Part shown: positions 1-12,700 of the stretch, in pieces | Layout: each line of letters begins with the position of its first letter | Position numbering within the stretch: the first letter of the stretch is position 1 | From: Agelaius tricolor | Taxonomy: Eukaryota; Chordata; Aves; Passeriformes; Icteridae | Direction of reading: 5' to 3' | DNA length: 64,000 nucleotides | Assembly: GCA_023055355.1 (NCBI GenBank) | Contig: JALJCS010000029.1 | Location: 3,906,001-3,970,000, forward strand | Notes under the pieces: model-generated | Databases searched by the model: none | Told to the model about the DNA's origin: nothing | The model's input: only the letters and a program-made list of their open reading frames with translations | Translations under genes and position numbers: made by a program

Positions 1-3000
1 ATAGTCCATCCATGTAAAGTAGGAGCACATGGGGAATAGATGGTGCTGGTGATGAGGCTGGGCATTAGGAAGACAAATAGGGAAATTAAGGATGCTCTGG
101 CGGGGATAATTCCCTGTGGCTTTTCTGGCATTCTCGGAGGCACGAGTGTGGCCGAGAAGAAGGCTCGAGGGCTTTGTTTAGGAGGAACAGGAAATGAAGG
201 AGCAGCCCTAATGGGAAAGGAGAACAGCCCCCGCGTTCTCCAGGCACATCAATATCCTTCCCTTGTGGGACCATCGCTCCCTGCTTTTCCTCTGCTTTTA
301 GCTCTCTCAAATGTTGCTTGGCTGGGTTGAAATTGGCGATTGGAATTTTAATTGCCCCTCTATGTACAGGGATACACAGCTGTGTCTCGGTGGCCTGATG
401 ACTGATTCTTAACTGTGGAGCTCTCATTCTCTGCAGCCCAATGGAAATACCTGCCCTGGCAGCCACCCTCACTCTCCCTGTGCCTTTTTAATGTGGTTTT
501 CCAAGCTCCACAGAGCCTGAGAGGCAGGTGCTGCAGAGCATTGATCTGAACAGGCACTTCTAGCCCATTTGATCTTAGGGTCTCATTTCTCCATCCATGA
601 AGTGGGAATAATAATAAAGCTCCCTTATCTCCCAGAGTTTGGACGATAGGGATAAACCACATTTGAAGGTTTGGGAAGGACAGTGAGCATCATCCTATAG
701 ACTCTGGATTGTTGGTATTTGCCCTCCTGCTTGTTCCTGGCACCTTTGGCCAAGCTTTGGGTTGGTCCCCTGGGCTTGGGGAAGCTGTGAGTTGGCCTAG
801 AAATGTTCCTTGGGAGAGGATGAGGAACCAGTGATATTCCATGGGAGGGGTGAGGAAGGCTGGGAGGGGTCTCTTGGAGTCAAAGAAGGAGAGACTGAAA
901 AAGCAGGGATGTAAAGAAATGACTAAGAGGAGTAAGGAATGGATCAGGGCATCTTTGGGAAGGTAGGCCTGCCTCTGTTGGAGTGATGGATGAGTCACAA
1001 AAGATGTGTTCCCATGGGGATAGGAGGAGTGGCAGCACATGGAGGCATGGATCACCTCACCTGGGGTTCATTTTGAGCTGCTGGACCTTGCTGACCTCCC
1101 ACTTTGCGAGCTTTGTTCTCCCACTTCACAAGCTCTGCTCTCCTACTCTGTTCTCCCAGACAAGCAGTCTGGGCATAAGTAGCAGCCTCCAGACCACCTA
1201 ATCAGACAATAACGGGGCTGTGCTCTCTGCCTGATCCATTAATTTTTAACTGGAGTCAAAGGCAAAGATGGGAAGAAGCCTAAGCAGAAGTAAAAGCCCT
1301 GTCTGGAGCACGAGGGCACCTGGAAGAGCTGGAGCTCAGGAAGGATGGGAGGAAAGTGGCTGTCTAGGAACAGGCAGTGCTGGCAGTGGAAGGATGTAAA
1401 TAGATAAATGAGACAAAAAGGGCATGGATAGACTCAGAAGATCCAAATAAACTCAATCAAAACTTGAGACTTTCTCATGGTTTCCACATTAACACCACAA
1501 ATCTCAGTGGTTTTTGAAGTAAAGGCACCGGGTCCAGCGAGGCATTTGGGGAAGCACAGCTCATCCTCCTGCGGGGGTGGGAGAGCCGTGTGCTCTGCCT
1601 GGGCACGGGCTGGCAGCTCCTCGAATTAGCTGAGTGTCAGGGTGGAAGTGCAATCACAAACACTTACTTTGTGCTCCAGCCCTGCGAGAGGGAGCACGAG
1701 AGAGAGAGCGCCGAGATAAGAACAAATATGCAAGAGCGTAATGTGTTTTTAATGGAAGGGAGATTTATTTCTCTCTGTGTCTTTTTAAGCCTCTAGATAG
1801 ATCATAAAAAAACCCAGCCCAACCCACACACAACCTGTCTGCCTGAAATAGCCGAAATGTAATTTAAAGAGCATCATTTTAACTAATACTTCACTTCAGA
1901 GACACCTGCCCTATATTCATTGGAGATGCAGGCTGCATTAGAGCATCTGATTTATCTTTGGAAAGGATGTTTGAGCTCCTTTGTTCCTGTCAGGTCCTTT
2001 TTGAGGAGTGAAGTGGCACAGGGCAGTTTGGCGAGCTCAGCCCTTGGCGTGATGCCCGCTCTGCATGGACAGAGGAGACAGGGAGAGCCCCCCCTGCTCT
2101 CCAGCAGCAGAGTGGGGAGCAGGAGGGTGGGGCACAGCCACTCTGGCTGGTTGTGGGGAGGGGAGCTGGGGGTTTGTGCAGGATTTAGCAGGACAGCATG
2201 CGTCGATGGATCAGATGAGCAATATCATGGATATTTGCTGTCCATTGGAGACTCCAGGTTGGCTGGGAAGGGTTGTTTGCAGGTACATCCATTTGAGACA
2301 CATGTCCTAAACTAGTTCTGTGCATCTGTCCCCATGGAGAAATGCCCCCCTGTCCAGTTCCTGTGGCCATAGGCTCTGGGTATCTCATAATTTCTTATGT
2401 TGTTGTCTTTTTCACGAGCCTGCAAGGATGAGAAATTCTTGTCATTACGTTGATGGAGAGATGAGACCAAACGAGACCAAGGGTTTTGCCAGGAGCACGC
2501 TGGCAGAGCCAGCATCCATCCATTTTTCTCTGCACTTATTGACCCACAGCAAGGATGCTTTTCTATGATTAAAAATAAAGGAAATTCCACAAATCATGCT
2601 TTTCTCCCAGAGTGGAGGAAAGGATCCCCTGCTGGCCTGCATCCCCCAGCTGCCAGGCTGGTCCTAATCATCTCCAAGCTGGGGTCACCTATGGAGGACA
2701 AGGGAGTGTAGGGATGAGTGTGAGGAAAGATGGGGAGAGGAGAGGAGAGCTGATGTGAAATCCCTCACTCGCCCTTTCTGATCTGAAGTTCACTTGTAAT
2801 ATTTTCCCCAGCTCGGGTTGCTAATGCGTTTTGTTCTCCAGAGTGTGCGTGGCCCGGCTTCCCGCGCAGCCTTTAATTAGTTTCTGGATGATGACATCTC
2901 CGCCGAGAATCATCTCGTCGTGTCCCTCCGATCTTGGGGGGAGATAAAGGAATCTAATAAAGACATTCAGCATTTCGAGGTGATGGGTTTGACAAGCTTT

Positions 3001-6000
3001 GTATTAACCACAAGTCGTGTTCAAACTTTCTGGGGTGCTGTCAGCACGCTCTGGCTCGTCCCCACACAGGGATTTTCCCAAGGGTCTGATGGAGACTTCA
3101 CTGGTACCCAGTGGGACGAGAGGAGCTGGGGACCCTGCATTCCCTGAGCAGGGTGTGACAGAGTCACTGTCACTTTGTTGGTCACCGTGGAGGCAGTTGT
3201 GAGAGAGGCTGTCGTGCCTTGAGCAGAGGTGTCAATAATGCTGGAAAAATGATGCAGGTGTCTTAAGGATTCGAGATCCTTCAATTTTCTGCCTTTCATG
3301 AGGCGTTGCTTGGCTTACAGGGGGAATCCCAGGTGGCTTGGGGTGCAAAAACTGGAAACTAGATCCGTGCAGCGTGTGTGGAGTTGAAAATGAGATCTGT
3401 CTAGACAGGGAGCTGAACTGCCAAACACTCCTTGTTTGTCTGCATTTCTTCATGGATAATAATGAAAAAAACTTTGCTTTTATATCTTTCTTCTTGTTTT
3501 CTTTTCACTCAGCATCATTAGACTCATTTTAAAGGAGGCAACGAAGTCCAGAGCAGTGCCACATCTTCCTTCTGGCATTGTAACATTAACACAGAACTCT
3601 CCCAAACCTGAGGGGGGGATTCTGCCTCCTCTTAAAGCTGCTCATTAACAGCCATACAAAGAAACTCTGAATTGATTCCCCACAGGTGTGGGGCTTGGTG
3701 TTCGGTGTTTTCTTCATTATTTTTGCTAGGAAAAATGATGCGGATCCCTTCAAAGTCTTGAAAACAGGGGAGTGAATCTAGTGAGGCAGCATCCTGACTC
3801 CTGAGGGAGCTGCTCTTGATCCAGGCTCGTGACCTGGACCCATCCAGAAATCAGGGGAAAATCCTTGTGCTCGAGCCCCGACTCTCCTATTGTGCCACGT
3901 TTATTGTGGTGTATCCCTTGTTGACTGCAGTAGTAGTGCTGATTTATGCTGTCGTAAGTGGAATCAGATTGGGCTCCCTTTTGGCACTTAGCTATAAAGT
4001 TTGTCTGCAGAAACCCTGCTGTTTATGCGGTGAATTATACCCGCGTTCACAAATACTTTACTAATGAATGATTGGGAACGTCTTGTTTCCCCCTCCTCCT
4101 CTGAGTTATTATGATGCTGTGCTGTATAACCTGCTGCAGAGACGGGCGTAAAAAATCTCGTGTCCTCCAAGCTTCCCTGCAACAGGAGCTGTTACCTGGT
4201 TGGGAAATCATTTAGACACATTTCGGTGCCGTATGACACATCTCATTACGCCTCGCTTTAGAACGAGCAATTGTCATTAGTTATTTATTAATTGCTTATT
4301 AAGGTCGTTATGTATGTTCTCTTTGTTTCCAGCCTACTTTTTTCATGGCTTGGGCTGCTGCCAGGTTTGTGAAGAGGGGGATCAGTCCCTTGGTGGAGCT
4401 GTGCTGAACATGGGAAGGGGGTGGTGGTGCCAACCCAGGGTCCAGGCAGCCCTGGGAACCAGGATAGGCACCCACAAGGGGTTTGTGTACAAACCTTTGT
4501 GACTGAGCAGGCTCTGAGGCTGTGTCTGCCCTTCCTCACACCTTTGGACAGGCTCAAAACAGCTCCTGATATGATGGAAGGATGATATGAACGAAGGATG
4601 AAATGATGGAAGTGTGATATGACAGAAAGACAAAGCCCTCTCTGCTTTTCTCTTAACTATAATTGTGTTAGAGCGACACAAACTGATTTAAAAGCCCATT
4701 ATAATACACCTGTAATTGAAGGCACAGGGCTCTCAATTTGCTCCCTGAAGGCAGAAAGCTTTGGAACACAAAAGAGAGAGGAGGCACCATGGAGGTGCCT
4801 GGCACTGTGGCAGCCAGCACTGCACCTTCTCCTGACCTGGCAGCTACAAAGCGCTCTGGTTACACTCTGGAGGAGCCCTGGAGCTGGACATTGGGTCCCT
4901 GCCTTTGGCAGCCCCTCAGTTGCCTGAGGATGGGCTCAGTTTGACTCAGCATTGCTGTGAGCAGGGATAGGACACCCAGGACTCCCCCTCACCCAATCCC
5001 AGTGGCAGGACCCATGGCAGCAAACTCTGTGAAACACAGGGAAGTCTGAGTGTGACAGCAGTGAGAAGCTGTAAGAAGCTGTTATGAGGAGCAGGAGCAG
5101 CGTCAGGCTGATGCTCAGGAAGCTGCCAGTGCACATCACAGATCGCCTGCAGAACGCTAGTCTGACTCTCCCTCTTTTTCTTTCTTCCAGACACTTTTAT
5201 AGTTGTTCTTTGTTGTTTCCTTTGATCTGGAGCAGATGTTACTCGTGCTGGAAGATGGAGGTTTGCATGTTTTATGAAAGGGAAGCAGGGCTGGGCTTAC
5301 CAGGACAGCCACTCTCTCCCAGGCTGTGCCAGGGCCTGAGACCCCTTGGCTGGGGCAAACACCTGCTCTGCCTCACTCCCACACCAGAAGGGGTTTGCCT
5401 GTCTGCAAAGGTCACAACTGTACTTCTGCATTACTTTTTTGGCTTCCAAAACTGAGTAGAAAGGGGGTGCTTAAGCCAAAAAAGTGCAGTTGCTCCTTGA
5501 AGAAGGAATAGGCAACTTGATTTGAAGTTCCATTGCCAGTCTGAGGTGGAGAGGTTGTTCCAGATGCACCTTCCACTCAGCCTGATGTGTGGCTGAAATT
5601 TGGGGTGCTGGGGTGAGGGAGCCAGAGATGGGGGCAGGGGCTCAGGGGGAGGACAGCCCAGGCAAGCAGCACAGTTAGCACATGCCAGGAAGGTGGGTGG
5701 GGAGCTGACGATGATGGAAATGGAGGTGGCAGGGCCCAAGCAAGGAAGCAAAGCTGGTGATGTTTATACAGTTTGGGATGAGCTGTAAAAGGTAGCTGGA
5801 GCAATAATCAGGGAAGGCCTCAGTGCTGCAGTGGGTGCCGTGGGAGAGGCAGCAGAGGAAGTGGCAGAAATGCCTGGGGAGTCCCACCACATTCCCAGGA
5901 TGTGAAGATCTGTGTGCAGCACTGCTGTGGGATGCAGGCACGGGATCTGTGAGCTGCACACCTGTGCTGGCAGGGGCGGGTGTTTGGAGGTGAAAGCAGA

Positions 6001-9000
6001 GCAGGGATATCGTCTGTGCCAGTGGCAGGAGGGTGTCTGTGCGCCAGGGAATGGATGTGTGTCGGCAGGCACATATGCTTGGATCCAGAAAGACATCTAT
6101 CACCTGCCTGAGCACCCTCAAACGTGCAGCTCACCATATGCTTTGGTTAAATATTTAAGCAAGCTGCTTTCTGTCCTGGGGACTCCTTGTGTGCACCACA
6201 TTGGGGCGAGCTGGGGGCATGCCCAGGGCACCTGCAGGGGGCTGAGAGCACCCAGAGACCTCCCCCAGAACCGTGGTGAAGATGGAGGGGGAAAAAAGAA
6301 AGAGTTGGATCAATAAAGCACCAGCCTGCCTGTGGGGAAATCTGTGCAGTGTCACCGGAGCAGCTTGGCCAACACTGCCATGTTTAATCACTTCCGAGCA
6401 AGAGAGATGCTGAACACAAAAGGACTGCCTGCAAGGAGAGGGTTCCCGCCTGGGAAGCCTGCATTTACTTAGCTTTATTTATTTATTCATTCCCAAAGGG
6501 GCACAGCTCCATCTGCGTCCTGCTTTCGGCACAGGAAATGTCTCCTCTGCCCCACTGCTGCAGAAATGCCAAGTGCTGGTGAAAGTCCTTTAATGCAGAG
6601 GGAATGGGAGCGCCAGTGACTGTTAAATAATATTAAATATATACTTGGATCATTTATTTATTAAGATTTCCCTCCCTAGTCTGGTAAAAGCCTTACAAAA
6701 CACCTGTTGTGTCTCTAGAAAGGCATTTGGAATAGTTTGTGCAGTAAAATATTCAAATATTTAATTAGCATACAATAACCACCGTGTTAAATCCTACCAC
6801 TGCATAGACAATTCCAGACTTAGTTAACAGCTTCAGTGACGTTTCTCTGGTTTGCTTCCCAGATGTTCTTGCCTCCTCTCATTCCAGATGGGCCACAGTA
6901 AATTGCATCTCCCTCAAAGTGTCCTGAGCTAGCCAGAGTATGGTGAACTTTTGCCCTGTTGCATGAGCAGTTTGAGCTGCTTTTTATAGAATTATGGAAA
7001 GGTTAGAGTTTAAAGGGACCTTAAAGACCCTCTAGTTCCATCCCCTGCTGTGGGCAGGGACACCTTCCACTATCCCAAGCTGCTCCAAGCCCTGTCTAGC
7101 CTGAGCCTGGCCTTGAACAATTCCAAGGATGGGGCAGCCCCAGCTTCTCTGGGCAACCTTGGCCAGGGTCTCGCTACACTCATTGCAAAAAACTTATACC
7201 TGTTCTAAATCAACCCTCCTCAGGTTAAAGGCGCTCCCCTTTGTCCTATCAATCAAAACCAAGTTTAAATTGTTTTAATTATGTTTTATAACCTGGTCAG
7301 TTGATTTTTGTCTCTCGCCTGGGTGGGTGCAAATAGGTCTGTGCAGTCCCAGAGTAGCAGTGTAAAGTCTGACTTGCTTTTTTTAAAGCCTCTGCAAAAC
7401 AAGCTGAATTGGGTCGATGTGGATTCAGCAGTTAAAAACATCAGAAAGGTTCCTCTGTGATGCAGCAAACAGCACATTAAAGATGATGGATATTGCTTTT
7501 GTTTTTTTGGGAGTTAGAGCTGGAAGCTCTTGCTGCTTCCCAGGCAAAGGTGGGCGATCACTGCGCCTCCACTTGGCTCTTCCCACCTCTCCAAAATGAC
7601 CATGGTAGTACCCCCTGGGCCTGTTTTTGTTGTGGAGACCACACACTCTGTGTTTTTAGAGCGCACATGGATTTCCTGGCTGGCAGTCCCAGCCTCACCA
7701 GGAGCACAGTGGGGCAATCATAACGATGTTGTAATTAATTGCATCTCCTCAATGGACCTGGCCATGGGCAGAGCATTCCCAGCTCTGAGTGGTCCCATGA
7801 GGAATGTGCTGTCCCCTTAGTGACACTGAAGCATATTAATATTTTTTAGGTGCTGTCTTTGTGCCCTCCACTGTCCTGCCCCAGAGCCCCCTCTGTTTGG
7901 GAGCAGCTGATCCAGGGCTGCTCTCCAGTGCATGATTAGCAGATTAGCCATCATGCCCAGAGCAGCAAAAAAATGAACTCCCAGAAGCCCTTCAAAACAG
8001 AGAATAATTCATTACCCACCTTGATTTCCACTTAAAATGTACTTTAACTACACTTCCAACTACAAACCCTAAATCACCATCATGTTCACAAAAAATCCAT
8101 CATTTTTTATTTTATTGCACGGCACTGGCATGACATAATCCCTTCCAGAGCGTCTTGGAGTGCTTTACGGATCAATAAATTACTTACCTGCACAGCAGAG
8201 GCATTGCGTGCAAGGCCATTGCAGTCATTCCGGCTTGGCGCAGCCCAGGAAGGGGTGGGAGGTGGGGAGAGGCAGGGAAGGGAGCCCCAGGAGCGGGGTC
8301 CAAGTCAGGATTTGGGGTGTTGGGCTGCAGCCCCAAGTGGGGCGATGAATCTGGCTCTCCCAGCAAGGGTGGAAGGTGTGGGTGATTTGTGGCTCTCCTG
8401 CAAAGTGCTGCAGCAGGGTGCCAGTGCCTGCTAGGCTCTGGAGAAAGTCTGGAAATAAACCTGAGAACGTGACAGTCTTTATTATATTCTGCAGGTGCAG
8501 GCTGATAACAGCAGCTGATGCTTTTCCCTCCTACATCCCCACCAGAAGATCTCCCAGCCCTCCCCAGCAGCCGCATCGTGTCCTCTGCTCATGCAGCAGC
8601 AGGAGCTGGGTGCTCCCTGCCTGCTCCCCATCCCTTCCCAGCCCCCTTCTCATCACCCCCATCATGCACCTGTGTCCCCTCCTGGGACCTGGACCCCCTG
8701 TGTCTGACTCACTCCTGCATGCTCTGGGTGGCAGTGCCAATGCAGGGGGATGGTTTTCATCCCTGCAGAATTTCCCTCCCTTTGCAGGGTGGTCGACCTC
8801 AAAGGCTCCTCAGCAGATTCTCTCTTCATGCCCAGCTCCTCTTGGTGCTCCTGTGCTTACAAGGGCCTGGAAAAGAGGAAAAGCTGCAGGAGTTTGAAGG
8901 GGATGACTCGTGTTTCCTCAGGATGATGCAGCTCTGCTGGGAAGGGTTTGTCATGTCTAGGAGGACACAGGGAATGCTGGAAGTGGGGTAGGAAGAAGTA

Positions 9001-9265
9001 CTGTCTCACACCACGGAGGAGTTTCTCGAGCCTCCCTAAAATGACTGAATCCCCTCTGGCTACAGTTTCTTCCCACTTCAGCTGTGTCTTCTCTGCCCCC
9101 TCTTTTCCCTGTTTCATCCTGCCAAGTCAGATGAGACTGATGGGCTACTGCAAAAATTGTCAAAGCTGAGGGAGGATGGAAATTCAGCCTCCTTCACCCA
9201 CAGTCTAAGATTTGAGTTGAAGCAGAACCAGTTTCATTTTCCTTCTCCTCTTTGCATCATTGCAG
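1..9265 (+). other. NTM: NTM intron upstream of the Ig2 exon (partial)
   Basis: I see no exon here. In particular there is no Ig1 exon, which would show the conserved CTIDNRVTRVAWLNRS-type motif. The stretch holds unique, moderately GC-rich DNA with AT-rich islands that may be conserved non-coding sequence (about 4190-4320 and 6590-6850). A CR1 fragment lies at 6986-7260. It ends in a pyrimidine-rich tract and an acceptor AG just before 9266. Confidence 0.8.
6986..7260 (-). mobile_element. CR1 LINE 3'-end fragment
   Basis: The + strand reads as the reverse complement of an avian CR1 3' end. It begins with an ATAGAAT-type start, then has the AAGGGACCTTAAAGA segment, GGGCAGGGACACCTTCCACTA, GATGGGGCAGCCCCAGCTTC and a CTCAGGTTAAAG-like end. 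The element is truncated, has no reading frame, and lies inside the NTM intron. Orientation follows from CR1 elements ending in an ATTCTATG octamer on their sense strand. Confidence 0.85.
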
Positions 9266-9391
9266 TGTCTCCAAAAATCACCGAGATCTCTTCTGACATC
9301 TCCATCAACGAGGGCGGCAACGTCAGCCTCACCTGCATAGCCACGGGCAGGCCAGACCCAACAATCACCTGGAGACACATCTCACCCAAAG
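9266..9391 (+). CDS. NTM: NTM exon: first half of Ig domain 2
   Basis: This 126-nt exon is flanked by TTGCAG and GGTAAG splice sites. It enters at phase 1 (the first Val codon is split) and leaves at phase 1. It encodes the start of Ig2: [17 protein letters not shown], then NVSLTC with the first Ig2 cysteine and an N-glycosylation sequon (N-V-S), then [16 protein letters not shown] with the core Trp of the Ig fold. In IgLONs this segment follows Ig1 directly, so the preceding exon must end in a single G. The OPCML exon at 55486-55611 has the same length and phase. The nearest coding neighbour is 18.9 kb downstream. Confidence 0.95.
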
Positions 9392-9645
9392 GTAAGAACC
9401 AAACATTGCCTGAAATATTTTGGGAAGGGCACAGCACTCTTTGTGAGTGGCTGGGGAGGGGTCAGTGGCTCCTTGTGTTGCCAGGAGAAGGTGAAATGCA
9501 CCAAAAAGATGTGACTCAACACAGGACTTGGTGACTTTGGTGGAGGAACATCCATCCTGGTGGTCTGAAAGAGGAGCTGATGGTTTTGGTCCTGTGGAAG
9601 ACTGGCTGTAGGTGCCAGGTTGGGGTTGTTGTGCTCAGAGGTTTA

Positions 9646-9735
9646 TAGAATCAGGGAATAGTCTCTGTTGGAAGGGACACACAAGGATCATGGAGCTCCT
9701 GCATGGGGCACTCGCATTTCACATTGAACGTGCTT
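9646..9735 (-). mobile_element. Degraded CR1 fragment
   Basis: A TAGAATCAGGGAATAG start is followed by a GTTGGAAGGGACACACAAGGATCATGGAG-like segment, which matches the reverse complement of a CR1 3' end in diverged form. It lies about 250 nt downstream of the NTM Ig2 exon. The boundary is uncertain. Confidence 0.5.
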
Positions 9736-12700
9736 GTCTGGCCATGTTTTGAAAATTTTTCAGGCAATTCTTACAGGTTGCTTCAAAGGAGGATTGTAAA
9801 TAGTGCAAATGAGCAGGAAAACACATGAAGCATTAATTGGTGGCCTTGTTAATTGGTAAGCAAACCCTCAGCAGAACTGTGTGGGTGTGACTGCTGGGAA
9901 GCAAATTCCCAGGCGTGCAGGACCGTATAATTTCAACCCCCTTTCCCAGCTGCTTTTTGGCACTTGTTTTGCGTTTTGCTGCCCTGTTATTCCCAGGCGG
10001 TTGCGAGGCTCTCGTGGGTGAGCCGGGGGTGAGATCCGGAGGCTCCGGCTGGGATGAGCCGCGCGGCCAAGCGGCAACGCCTGCCTCTGATCCTCTGATC
10101 CTGTCTAAGCGCTTCAGTTCCGCCTCAGAGTCCTGTTTCCCCTGGGGTTTTACCAATGTGGGCTGTTGTTCCAGACAACTGCCTCAAGCTCTCCTTGGGG
10201 ACGCCCGGCCAGGCTGTCCGGCAGCCGAAGGAGCCGGCGCAGGGGCGGCAGTGGCGGATGGCACCGTGGCTGCTCTCCCTGCCCAGCTCCTGACGAGGGC
10301 TGCGGTGTCTCGTTGCAGCTCCATTGATTTTTTGCTATTTGTCTGTGCTGGAGGGAATGGCTGGGCCAGATCCATCACTCTGCAAAGCCCAGGCTGAGCA
10401 AGCTGAGTTGGTGGCATCTCAGCCCATTCCCTTGACAGGAGCCTCTACAAACCATTCCCCCAGAGCACATCTTGGCTTATCCACTGTAGGTGGGCTTGCT
10501 TCTGGGCTGGTGGTTTTGGTCAGGGTCTTTGTATGGATCATGTGCTCCTCCCCATCCCTGAGCATCTCTCTATGGAATCAAAGTTGCTGTCACATTTATG
10601 GTGGAGGCAATCTCCATGTGTTCCCACCTTGAAGCCTCTTCTTCCTACTCGTCCCCTTGTCTACCCTGACAACATATTTTTGTTTTGCTCAGCCTCCTCA
10701 GTACCTGTTTTTCACAAGCATCTTGTTTTCCCACAGCCCTTCTCTCCTTCCTACATCCCCTCCTGCTCCCCAGAACCCTTGTCTCCCACTCTTGTGCCCC
10801 TTGCTGCCTTCTCCCACATGCCATCCATCCTGTCCTAACCAGGCTCCCAGCTCCTGATGCCTCTGTCTTTCACAAGGGCTATTTTCTGTGTTTGCTGCCA
10901 TCCAGCAGGTTTTTTTCCCCAGGGAATCTTTACATGCGCTTGAACCAGATGTTTCCATTTTACTTAGGACTTAGCTGCTATGGAAACTGAGGATGCACCA
11001 GGAGAGGAAGAGTGAGCTAATCAGAAATTACCTGTGGCGCTGTGTAATTTGCAGCAGCAGCTCTTTCCTGATTTTGGCCATGATTAGGCATTCTGCTTTC
11101 AAAACTCAAAGGGAACAAATGATCACAGAGATTTACCAGAGCCTGGTCTCCTGCTGATGGAGGGTGATGAGCCCAGAGGTGGCCCAGGACAACTTCCATG
11201 GCTGCCCATCTCCGTGGGCAGCTCCTCTGTTTCTAGGTCTGCCAAGGCACCAAGGGGAACCTCTACTTCTCCATTTTGCATTCACCACACACAGCAAAGA
11301 TGAAGATCGGGAGTGTGAGGACTGAAATGAGAGCCAGAGAAAATGCATAGAGGTGCTATAGCAGATCAGGGATGTAGGATACATTCTAATTCAGAGTGCC
11401 AGGGCCAAGCAAAACCCAAAGCTTGCTGCTGGCCCCTCTTGGTTTTTCTACTCATCCCATGGGAAGTCTTGAGCGAACTGCCACCTGTTCCTTCTCACCA
11501 TCTCCCTCCATCTCTCTTGAAGTGGTGGAGAAAAGGGACAAGGGAGAATTGTTTGAGAGAATGCTGGTGCATAATTTAAGGGTTCCCACAGTGAGTGGGG
11601 AAGTGGCTCTCAGCAGTGTTGCTTGGCACAGGCTGTGTGTGCCAGGCACGGCCCCACCAGGAGCTGTCCCCGAGCTGACACTGGTGAGTGCTGCTCTGTG
11701 CAAAGGCACTTCACAGGTTTTATGATTTCCTTGGCACCTGCGAGCACACAGTGCACCTGTTGGTGGGAAATGGAGCAAATAAGAGTGTTTGCTCACCAGG
11801 GAGTGCAGGGGAAGGCCTTTCAGAGAATACACACCAAGAGCAGCCCGGCTCCCTGGTGACTGATCTCACTTGAGACCCTGTGCCAGCCACTCCAGGCTCC
11901 TCTGACTGCTTGGCTGTTCTGTCATTGCTCCAATGAATTTGCATTCAGTGGCTTGGGCTGGTAAACTCTGCTGAATTTGCCTGCCTGCAGCTGTTGCCAT
12001 GATCTAGGAGTTGTGAAACCCATTTTGGAAGCTCTCTTTGGTTTGGGGGCTGGAGGAGTTCCTGCAGCTGGGATGAGGAGATCAAGTTCACAGTGTAACT
12101 CAAGAGCTCAGTGGACCTGAGCAAGAGAGTTTTCTGCTTCTGATTTTGAGAAATGCAGGTGTGTTGGTCTTGTTGGTGCCTCCAATGGTTCTCAGACCTT
12201 GGTCCTACCTGTGCCCATCCTCATCCTCCTGCATGAACAGAATCAGGCTGCTGGCTCTGGAGAAGTGTTTTGTGAGCCTGTGGCCAGTCCAAATAAGGTG
12301 TGATAAAGCCTGTCTTCTGTCCCTCTGCCTTACTTCTCTCTGTCTTATTTTATTTCTCCTCCCAGTAATGCTGTATTAACTCACAGCAACTCCTGTTAAT
12401 GCAGCTGAACAGATTGAGGTGGAAAAAGAAGTGAAGCTGCTGGAGTCACAGCTTCTTCTGCCTCAGCAGAGGAGGCTTAACAGCTTAGAGGCTTTGTCCT
12501 GGGCTTGGATGCTCCAGCTGGCATCACAAGTACCAGCAGAGCTGCCAGGCACTGGGGCTTCAAAACTCAGCCTTGTGAAACTGCTGTGAGGTGCCAAGAT
12601 CTGGCATGGGATGGGGCAGCTCCATCCCTTCTTGGTACCCCTGTGGGGCCCAGGCCCTTGGGATGGCAATTAAGAGAGGCACCTTGGGGGTGAAGGGACA

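Noticed and set aside
1..9265. Search for the NTM Ig1 or signal-peptide exon
   Set aside because: No frame with the Ig1 cysteine/Trp pattern flanked by splice sites was found, so these exons lie outside the window. The same holds for OPCML in 55612-64000.
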